Positions 48,244 to 56,266 of a stretch of DNA of 56,266 nucleotides are shown here, in pieces. Under the pieces are notes generated by a model. It worked only from the letters and a program-made list of their open reading frames with translations, ran no database searches and had not been told where the DNA came from. The position numbers and the translations under genes were made by a program. How positions within the stretch are numbered: position 1 is the first letter of the stretch; the number at the start of each line of letters is the position of its first letter. This DNA is from Sphaeroforma arctica JP610. Lineage: Eukaryota; Opisthokonta; Ichthyosporea; Ichthyophonida. The stretch is from assembly GCF_001186125.1 (NCBI RefSeq), contig NW_014040377.1, positions 64,818-121,083 of the forward strand. Reading direction: 5' to 3'.

Positions 48244-49384
48244 GTTTGCCAATTGATCCTGAGTAGAAATTTGACGTGTCTGACGGAAGCAGAAAACGAA
48301 GTTTCAATTTCGAGGTTGTGATAGTTAAAATAATGAGAGCCAAAATTCAAGAAGCTGTGCAGATTTCACCTCCATTTATATAGTTGTAGCAATATTCAGT
48401 TCATATCAGCACGCTGTCGCGAGTGTGCCAGGATGCTTTAGTTGATAAATAATTGACTCTCACTGACGCTGTTCAAAGCGATTCAAAGCGATACACAGAA
48501 TTGCAATTTCACTAAGCACTTTCATTGTTTCTTGAGCGAAAATAAGCAAGAGGCCTGCAGGCGTAAGCAGCACAATTTAAGAAAGTAACGCGCATTTAAT
48601 ACTACTCACATGCTACACAAACACACACAGGATATGAGATATAAATACAACACAGATAAATATGCATGGAAAAGATCACGCTGAACCCGAAACGAGAGTT
48701 CTGATCAAAACTATTCCAAAGAGAATTTCCACGCATTTCACTATACATATTTGGAAAAAATACGTGTACATACACATACATACATACATATTTACAATAC
48801 ACACACGCACATATATATACATATATAAATAAATATGGATTCCCTAATACTTGTAAGAGTGCGATATGCTTTTGTACAGTTGTGAAATATTTAAACTCAA
48901 ATTGACATACATAGATGTATGTATCAAATTTATAAACATGGCAGATCGAGATAAATAAGATACAGACTCGAACAATACAGCAACACACACATATATATAT
49001 ACAAATAGAAAGGTATATATATAAATAAATATACAATACATACTATACACATACTCTCTCATACACGTATACACCCACACCTACCCATATATATATATAT
49101 ATATTAAATATATAATCGTAGTCTGAAGATAGTAAACCATCGTACCTTCCACTATGTAGACGAAATATTTACATATAGGAAATAATGACAAGAAATGTAT
49201 TTATATAAATACACACCCATGTTCACACACACACACACACACAAACACACACAAACATAAATATATTTATTATATTTAAATACACTGAAGAAATATATTC
49301 ACATATATATATATTTATGCTAATATATATACACACACACACACACATACACACGTGTACACACACACACACACATACACACGT

Positions 49385-49431
<47 letters not shown>

Positions 49432-49658
49432 GTGTACCGTTTATCCCGACTCAACTAAAAGTCCAATGTTATTCACGCAGTAGACCATATCTTTGGGTAT
49501 TTGATAACGAGCCCAAGTGGGTTAAGAGCGCTATGTAAATCTTGAAGGCTCGCTTAATACAATATTTCTGTTTAAACATGGTACATATATATACACATCC
49601 CCAAATTGCCATACAATGGAACGACACCTAACATAAAACACGCCACTATAATACTCAC
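48244..49658. other. intergenic, rich in (CA)n/(TA)n microsatellites
   Basis: Upstream of ISCA1. CA and TA dinucleotide tracts occur at about 48,766-48,828, 48,983-49,078 and 49,208-49,430. The long minus-strand frame at 49036-48602 and the Cys/Val-rich frames at 49,223-49,420 come from these repeats. No host exon is recognised. Confidence 0.55.
49317..49432. repeat. (CA)n microsatellite with acacgtgtacac interruptions
   Basis: Two or three blocks of CA repeat are separated by acacgtgtacac, then a short (TA)n. Confidence 0.95.
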
Positions 49659-49809
49659 TTGGTAATGCGATCGATGCGCTAAAATTCTGTTCTTCTCCTT
49701 CGGCTAGAAGAACGATAGTTGGTGTATACTGTAAAGCTGAACTTAACTCTCCAAGTTTCGAACAAGTAAAAGACAGGGTAAGAATTGACCTCGAAGTACG
49801 ATCTTGGCT
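49659..49809 (-). CDS. exon-like open segment, family unknown
   Basis: A 151-base open stretch lies between a CTCTTGCAG acceptor and a GTGAGT donor on the minus strand. One frame reads SQDRTSRSILTLSFTCSKLG, then ELSSALQYTPTIVLLAEGEE and QNFSASIALP. The balance of hydrophobic and polar residues is protein-like. No neighbouring exon could be joined with confidence: the flanks are microsatellites below and AT-rich DNA above. It may be one exon of an unrecognised gene or chance. Confidence 0.3.
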
Positions 49810-49959
49810 CTGCAAGAGTCGTTACTACCGTGGATACCTTCTGTACGGTTGCTTGTGTTATATGTATCTGATCTGTTAATCTTTGGATGTTGAATAGTGC
49901 CTATTTGGTATTTTAATATTACTCTCGCGTACATTGCAGTGGTGCGTATTCGTTCTTTG

Positions 49960-49960
<1 letters not shown>

Positions 49961-50004
<44 letters not shown>

Positions 50005-50018
50005 TATATATATATATA
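49961..50018. repeat. (TA)n microsatellite
   Basis: About 55 bases of TA repeat with one interruption by tgttta. Confidence 0.95.
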
Positions 50019-50560
50019 AATGTTTTTCAAAAAAAAAGGAATACGTTTATCATGTCATGATATTGTGTGAGAGCACTTATGACTCCTCAGCTTGAAGTCC
50101 GAGTCTCCGACTTGGTTCATTTTGGGCATTGGTCTTTTTCAATTTCCAGAAAATCGGGAAAAAATATTTTGATGATAAAATAATAGATTATCCTTTACCT
50201 ATTATCACATTTGATATAATAAGTATATTGAATTGAAGAAAACCAATCAGGCCATGAGAAAAACCACCACAATAGTTTAGTACATAAATAAGATGAATAA
50301 TCCAGCGTCGCAAAATATTTTCATGGCCTTCTGTTTCTTGCATGATGAATCTCTCAGGGTAATATTTTCCAGAAAAAAAGGTTGATATGCGACAGAGGCC
50401 TAGTACTAGTACCTACCGTAAAGGCGTAAACTGTATAAGTCGCATATTATTTACCCCGTATTTTAAATATGTTCACATGTGTAGTTAGGCTCGCATGACC
50501 CAAAGTTTTCCCGTTGAGTTAGTATACCACCACACAGACATCTCATCGTGTCTTTTCCCA
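50019..50560. other. intergenic region upstream of RPS15
   Basis: No supported exon. A minus-strand stretch at about 50,370-50,190 stays open for about 60 codons but has no motif. The RPS15 promoter should lie at its right end; no TATA element is evident. Confidence 0.4.
50551..50560 (+). promoter_or_regulatory. TOP-like pyrimidine tract before the RPS15 start
   Basis: The run tcttttccca, about 20-29 bases before the start codon at 50580, resembles the 5' terminal oligopyrimidine tract found at the mRNA start of animal ribosomal protein genes. The transcription start is not known, so this is inference. Confidence 0.35.
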
Positions 50561-50579
50561 CAGAGTTGCAATATTCAAC

Positions 50580-52855
50580 ATGGTAAGTTGCAATACCATC
50601 ATCGTATGGAAACTTCGTGGGAAACGGATTAGCGATAATGCACGCAAGCACATACGGATACACACAGCTGTGAACGAAGCTAAATTTAATACAGAACTTA
50701 AAATTTGGGACGTCAATTGGCGGGCCGACATATATGTATAGTTACTTGCAATCGCAAAAAAATGCACACGGGTTGCAAAAATTTATACGTTGTGTGATAA
50801 ATCAATCCGGCTTAGTGGTGGATAATAGAAAATACGCAAAAGGCCAAGCACACAAAATATAGAATATATGGAGCATTCATACGCTGTGCATGTGCACGTG
50901 GAAGTTCATGTACGTACAGTATAGCACACATTCAGTCACTCGGGCAAGACAATTAGCCGGGCTTGCAGAAATACTACCAAGCAACGGTTATTAGCACCGA
51001 GAAGATTAACTCTCTTGTCGATTCTTCTTGACCGCTTATGCGTTTTCGTTCGGGATCGTGTGGCATCTGTATCGGAAGAGTACATTACACACAAACAATG
51101 TATCTGCAATATGAAGGTACTCTTACATAGCTACATTGATATGCGGAATTGAGAAAATGTTTAAATTCTTCCAATATCGAAGTACCACAATCGCCATATC
51201 CACCCATTATATATACCTGAAATATATCAGGATATTAGGATAACTGGTCGATATATGATATGCGTGTGGTGTAAAGTTGTCATCCGCAGGTTGTGTGCAC
51301 GGCGAGTAGTAAGATGTCAATGGATGAAGAAGTTGAGATTGCCACCTTGCTTTAAGGAACGAGGTATTAACAGGGGGTAGAGATACTAATTCAATAATTT
51401 GTCTCGACTTGTTTCGTAAATAGGCTGACAACACAGAACTAGAAGCTCAACAGCAGCTACGCAAGAAGCGTACCTTCCGCAAGTTTATGTACCGCGGAGT
51501 TGATCTTGATCAGCTTATGGATATGTCTACTCAGGTATGTTAGCAGACTATTGTTGCATGTTTGTGCACACTTACTGTTGTGGACACACTGTGATGATAT
51601 GAAATCATGTAATATTGCTCGTCGGTGCAGTAATTTGTAATGGAGACTCAAACGAATGATATTAACAGATCAATTGACTGAGAAATATATTTATAGTGCG
51701 TTTGCTAAATAGACATTATATGACCATACCGAAGCGTTTATATCACCGTGAATAATTACAGAAAAGCTGAGCCTAGAAATGGGCCTAATTTTCATTTCTA
51801 TCAAGAATGTGGTGTTGCATCTGACATCAGTAGCTCAGATCAATTTGAGGTATCATGTATTTAAAATATGTCGCACTTAATCCACAGCAACGCACTACTT
51901 AATACATTAATGTTTGTTATCATACCGTACAAGTCGAAATTATATTGCTATCTGTATGTAATGCGAATGCTATTGAACAACAATTGCCATCGTGCAAGCC
52001 ATGTATATTGCATCGTATATACATATTATATATATATATATATATATCACAGGAACTCGCTCCCTTGTTCCGCGCTCGTATCCGCCGTCGACTTAAGCGC
52101 GGAATCAACCGCAAGCACACTGCTCTTATCAAGCGTCTGCGCAAGGCCAAGAAGGAGGCCGTTCCCGGCGAGCGCCCCCACGGAATCAAGACTCAGCTCA
52201 GAAACATGGTCATTGTTCCCGAGATGATCGGTTCCGTCGTTGGTATCTACAACGGAAAGAGTTTCAACGGTGTTGAGATTAAGGTATGTTCAGAATAGGA
52301 GTAAAATTATATCTAAAACATGTAATAGGCTAGAAAAAAGGTTGTCTGTCGAAAGTGTGGTATGATGTGCTACGTACATAGCAAAAGTTGATGAAGTTCA
52401 CTTTTTTGATTTATAGAATTCAACCTTGTTTTGACTACCTTTTTGTCTACTGTATGTGTTTACTGCATTTGATTGCGACGATGATGAGAAAAAATATATC
52501 ATAACTTTCGTTCTTCCGAGGAAATTGTGCGGATCAATATTCTCTGAGTTTGCAACCTAGTGACAGTGTCTGTTTCTGTTGTCGATGGGTTATCTGCGTA
52601 TGTCGCGGTGCAGTGCATATCCTAGTAAGGTTCTTATCGAATTGTCGATGCATTTTCATTGATCCCCCCAAATTTCTCAATTTGTACAAGTCCCAGCTTA
52701 ATGTATTAATTTTTCTTTCTTTAACTGTATTTTTACTTCAGCCCGAGATGATCGGTACATATCTTGGTGAGTTCTCCATCTCATACAAGCCCGTCGCTCA
52801 CGGTCGCCCTGGTATGGGATCAACACACTCTTCACGATTCATTCCTCTACACTAA
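50580..52855 (+). CDS. RPS15: 40S ribosomal protein S15 (uS19), four exons
   Basis: A structural protein of the small subunit head, near the decoding site. Exons are 50580-50582 (ATG only, followed by GTAAGT), 51424-51534, 52053-52283 and 52742-52855, all in phase, giving 152 residues (human 145). Exon 2 gives [20 protein letters not shown], then [14 protein letters not shown]. Exon 3 gives [46 protein letters not shown] and VEIK. Exon 4 gives [36 protein letters not shown] and the stop. Exons 2-4 are certain. Exon 1 is inferred because exon 2 begins at a phase-0 acceptor without a Met, and the ATG|GTAAGT at 50580 is the best upstream partner. Codon use is GC-biased as in AHCY, consistent with high expression. 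AATAAA lies at 52893-52898. Confidence 0.95.
52023..52047. repeat. short (TA)n directly before RPS15 exon 3
   Basis: A TA repeat runs almost to the acceptor (tatatcacag), taking the place of a normal pyrimidine tract. Confidence 0.85.
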
Positions 52856-52892
52856 GTGTTAGTTGAATATTGATCTACGTTCCTGCGTATGT

Positions 52893-52898
52893 AATAAA
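52893..52898 (+). terminator. polyadenylation signal of RPS15
   Basis: AATAAA lies 38 bases after the RPS15 stop codon. Confidence 0.7.
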
Positions 52899-53169
52899 GG
52901 TAATCGAGAATATTGTATTAAATAAGCAAGTGGAAAATCGGAAGTGTCACCTTTCGACCTCGTATCTGACAGGCATACTCTTGTTGCTTGTGTACATATA
53001 ATTAGCTACATGGATGTTACATGGTAAGAGTTAGGGGTTCAAATCAAAAGTACTGTAAAAAGGATGTTGGTTAATTATCTGCTGGTATAAGCAGTGAATG
53101 TGTTCGTCCAAGCATGAACGTGTAATGCTCGAGTCTACTTGTATTTCGAAATACATAATAGTTGTACAT

Positions 53170-53210
53170 CTGTATGCATTTACATATATATGTATATGTA
53201 TATGTATATG

Positions 53211-53252
<42 letters not shown>

Positions 53253-53278
53253 AGTAATAGTAGTAATAGTAGTAATAG

Positions 53279-53314
<36 letters not shown>

Positions 53315-53950
53315 CGGATGTACTAGCGTATACATGAACCTATTCACGCAAATATTGATGGAAATATTTGTATTGAAATCTCTCTTATATATATATATAT
53401 GCTTTCACTCGGAATACATTTTCATGTATACTCCCATGATGTCTCATAAAACTTGCTTTTATATACATATCTATTTACATATTTGATATGCATGTATATA
53501 TATTGTATGTCCCTATACATATACATACGTATATATATGTATATATATATATTGATATATAGATGTATATATGTATAGATGTGTATTGATATATGTATTT
53601 GTATATAAAGATATGTATACAAATATACATATATATATATATATACATATATATACACACATATATATACATATATATATATACATATATATATATACAT
53701 GAACATATATACTTATACGTATATGTATATGTTCGCATACGAACACACAAACACATGCAGACACACGCATAATATATATATATATTTATATATATATATA
53801 GATATATATATATACGTGTATATATAAATATATATATAAATGCATATATATATATATATATATATACGTATATACATATATACATATACATTATATATAT
53901 ATATATATGTATTTATAGATATGTATTTGTATTTGTATTTGTATTTGTAT
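53170..53950. repeat. long compound microsatellite cluster
   Basis: (TA)n, (TATG)n and a (TAGTAA)-like trinucleotide run (about 53,250-53,280) are followed by interrupted TA/CA repeats (53,490-53,920) and a (GTATTT)n hexamer (about 53,926-53,952). Tyr/Ile-rich frames on both strands here are artefacts. Confidence 0.95.
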
Positions 53951-55670
53951 TTCTTATTTTTTTCCATCGGAAATGGATTGTACCAAGTCTTTGAAAGAGC
54001 AGATTCAAGTGTAAAGTATGATCGATGCCATGAATCGGAAATAGGCACTAGAACATCTTGGCGGATCGAATTATAGCAATGTACTTGCAGGTGACTGGGA
54101 AATGGAAAACTTCGCGTCAATGCACACTTTAGTTATACTTTATTGAGTATAACCAATCACGTCTTACGATGTAGTAACTAGCTCTGGTACATGATATACA
54201 AGAATAGTTGTGAATGCTAGAATAGGCACGCGGCTTATGATCCGTTCAATAGTATTTAGTAGACCATATTGGATATCTTGCTTTGGAACCCGGTGGTTTC
54301 CAGCGATTACACCTGCTGGCGTCTCTTTCCTCATTGTTACGCATCTATCTCTGGAAGCAACCTGTATGTATTAGTACTGTCGACAAATCAGTGTTTATAT
54401 TTGTAACACTTTTTTGCTCGCGAGAATGTCAAGTATTTACACAGCAACAACTTGATATGAGACGATCATATTGTTAAGACATGACGTTATCTGTACCAAA
54501 CCTGCAACGAGCAGAAGAACGTTTGCAAATTTTGTTTGTATTTTTTATTCGAGAAACTTACCAATCAAGGCTACTGTTTCCATTAAGGTGGAGTGAAAAG
54601 TTTCTAGAAGCACGTATATGGATTTCATGTTGGAATTGAAACTTGCACACTCTACAAATCTTGTCGGTCGTGGTCTTACTCGTGCTTATTTAAAACCAAA
54701 ATGGTCTTTATATAGATTGCATGTTTGAATAGAAACTTGACCACTACCAACCTTGCTGGCCATGTAGACAACTCGTGCTGAGTATCAGAAAGAGCGGAGT
54801 ATTGTGTATATATTTGTGGCAATGTACAAGTGTGCTGTGATCGCTCATTGTGATCTGGATAAGTGATAGGTAGACTAGGGCGCAGGAATTCCGATTAAGC
54901 CTTTAATCATTGACTGATGAATCTGGGTCGAGAATTTTGTTTATAGCGGTGTTGGATATATCTGGTTCCGTATCACTGCAAAGAAGCACCTATAGTGTCT
55001 ACATATGGACACGGAAGCACCCAGAATCTACGTATAATGTATCGGTTCTGCTGAGATGAATATGAACTTGTCCTTGGGAGCATCTTATTATGATTCAACG
55101 ATACATGTAGGTCAAAATACTTAAAAAAACGGAATTCAACACTACTTGCCAGGGTGCTTGTTTATGAGCTCGATCTGCCAGTGATGCAATGGTTATTTGT
55201 CGTCGAATAGTTTCGATATTTACGATTGATCCCAGCTGCTAATGCCGTGCGTCGAGATCAGTCAAAATCGTTGTCATTGCAAATATTCTTCAAATAAAGT
55301 TTGAACGCACTATCTGCGTGGAAAAGAATAGCGCACCTTCACGAATCCTCGTCCTCAACATCTGTAAGTCTGTTTAAAAGCATTGGAATTCCATTGGCAC
55401 TTGCCTCTGTATTGATATTTATTAGTTTATTTAGTATTTTAAGAAAAACAGATATTGACTATTTGACTATGGCCATGCAGCAAACGTATCTTAAAAATAG
55501 ATGTTAGTCGCATGTATTCTTACTTGTTACACAGATACCCACTCGGTCATTCCCGACAAGTGTTGAGGTTCTGCTGCTCCTTATGTTTCTAATGTGTCTC
55601 ATACTATTTTGATATGCTACAAGTGCATTGATATCTACTTATAAATCAATCCACCAGACATTCCCACTCA
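53951..55670. other. intergenic, no recognised gene
   Basis: Candidate pieces only. On the minus strand, 54376-54178 is open for about 65 codons and ends at a stop. The segment 54628-54562 (MKSIYVLLETFHSTLMETVA) ends at a GTAAGT donor. They do not splice together in phase. On the plus strand, 55301-55507 has one hydrophobic segment. None has a family match. Confidence 0.4.
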
Positions 55671-56211
55671 CTATATATCAGCCGCTGCTGGGGTATTGTC
55701 GTTGTTACTAACTTTCGACAGGTACACGTGCCACACAAGCCCAACGCAATTAGCGAATAGAACCTGCAGATTCGGTGACACAAATGAAAAGTTGATGTAC
55801 TGCGCGGGTATCCACACCGCCCAATTGGCCTTGACTGTGGGCCACCACGCGTCTGCCAGTTTCTTTGGGACGTCAGCGATCTTGCCTTGAAGTATGAGCG
55901 TGAGCGACATGAAACTCGGGATAAAGACCGGGGCAAATACGAACTGATCGGCGGCTAGACGTTTTGCGACTGCCAGCTGGGTGGTTCCCGGTAGTACCCT
56001 TCCTAACACTCTGTACCTGTTGACGTGATGAGAATTGGTGAGCTGATGGGAACAGACGTGGAAGGCGAGCATGCAGAAAAAGCTGTTTTGCGTTTATGAT
56101 GAAAATAAATTGTATCCAATGAAAAAAATAGTAGCAGCCAGCGACCAATGTAAACACTTCGTGCCTACAATCAAATCCATACCTGTAGACTGCCATCTGG
56201 GCCCTATATAA
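55671..56211 (-). CDS. Mpv17/PMP22-family membrane protein, 3' part (runs off right edge)
   Basis: A small four-helix integral membrane protein of mitochondria or peroxisomes, in a family linked to channel activity and organelle DNA maintenance. Visible exons on the minus strand are 56211-56183 and 56016-55671; the junction is in phase and gives 124 residues to the stop. Conserved features are YRVLGRVLPG, the DQ of LAADQFVFAP, then DAWWPTVKANWAVWIPAQYI, NFSFVSPNLQVL and the closing GLVWHVYLS. The family is about 175-200 residues, so roughly the first third lies beyond the window, past an intron containing (GT)n. Which member (MPV17, PXMP2 or MPV17L-like) cannot be told from this part. Confidence 0.88.
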
Positions 56212-56227
56212 CTGCGTATGCATAAAT

Positions 56228-56266
56228 CACACACATACACACACACACACACATACACACACACAC
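56228..56266. repeat. (CA)n microsatellite at the right edge
   Basis: A CA repeat with two tacac interruptions runs to the last base. It lies in the intron upstream (on the minus strand) of the first visible Mpv17-family exon. Confidence 0.95.

Noticed and set aside
53003-53046. tRNA-like A and B boxes (tagctacatgg ... ggttcaaatc)
   Set aside because: The spacing is too short and no acceptor or anticodon stem can be drawn.
54178-54628. Two minus-strand open segments as exons of one gene
   Set aside because: No combination of the visible donor and acceptors joins them without a stop.

Overview
This window looks like intron-rich nuclear DNA from a eukaryote, most likely a unicellular relative of animals (ichthyosporean-like). 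That placement is inference: the conserved proteins look animal/fungal, introns are GT-AG and mostly 100-1300 bases long, intergenic DNA is AT-rich and full of (TG)n/(TA)n microsatellites, and no bacterial operon features appear. There is no rRNA, convincing tRNA or CRISPR array.

Left gene block (1-18,000). The first exon of V-ATPase subunit d runs off the left edge on the minus strand and is head-to-head with an intronless S-adenosylhomocysteine hydrolase (AHCY). Next come COX11 (minus, six exons, the first coding a mitochondrial presequence), a small two-exon membrane protein and ASNSD1 (plus, 13 exons). I built exon models by matching conserved protein segments to splice sites and checking that the reading phase is kept across every junction.

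Middle accessory block (18,000-46,900). I recognise no host gene here with confidence. It holds a decayed LTR-retrotransposon relic (about 19,210-20,890), a 5'-truncated LINE (about 21,690-23,905) with related 3' pieces at 37,860-38,870 and 42,296-42,877, and a broken Ty3/Gypsy chromovirus (coding part 25,401-30,928) flanked on both sides by the same complex repeat family. Several local tandem duplications, a short interstitial TTTAGGG array and one assembly gap bordered by implausible C/G runs complete it. A few unassigned ORFs are listed with low confidence.

Right gene block (46,900-56,266). ISCA1 (minus, three exons), RPS15 (plus, four exons, the start codon alone at the end of exon 1) and the 3' part of an Mpv17/PMP22-family membrane protein (minus, running off the right edge) are separated by microsatellite-rich DNA.

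The identified host genes do unrelated housekeeping work: methyl cycle, vacuolar acidification, cytochrome oxidase copper insertion, iron-sulfur assembly, translation and organelle membrane. I found no convincing new multi-gene system. The best leads are the intronless AHCY among intron-rich neighbours, the conserved 3' module of the LINE family with one long open copy, the small membrane protein at 9,319, and the repeat array split by the chromovirus.
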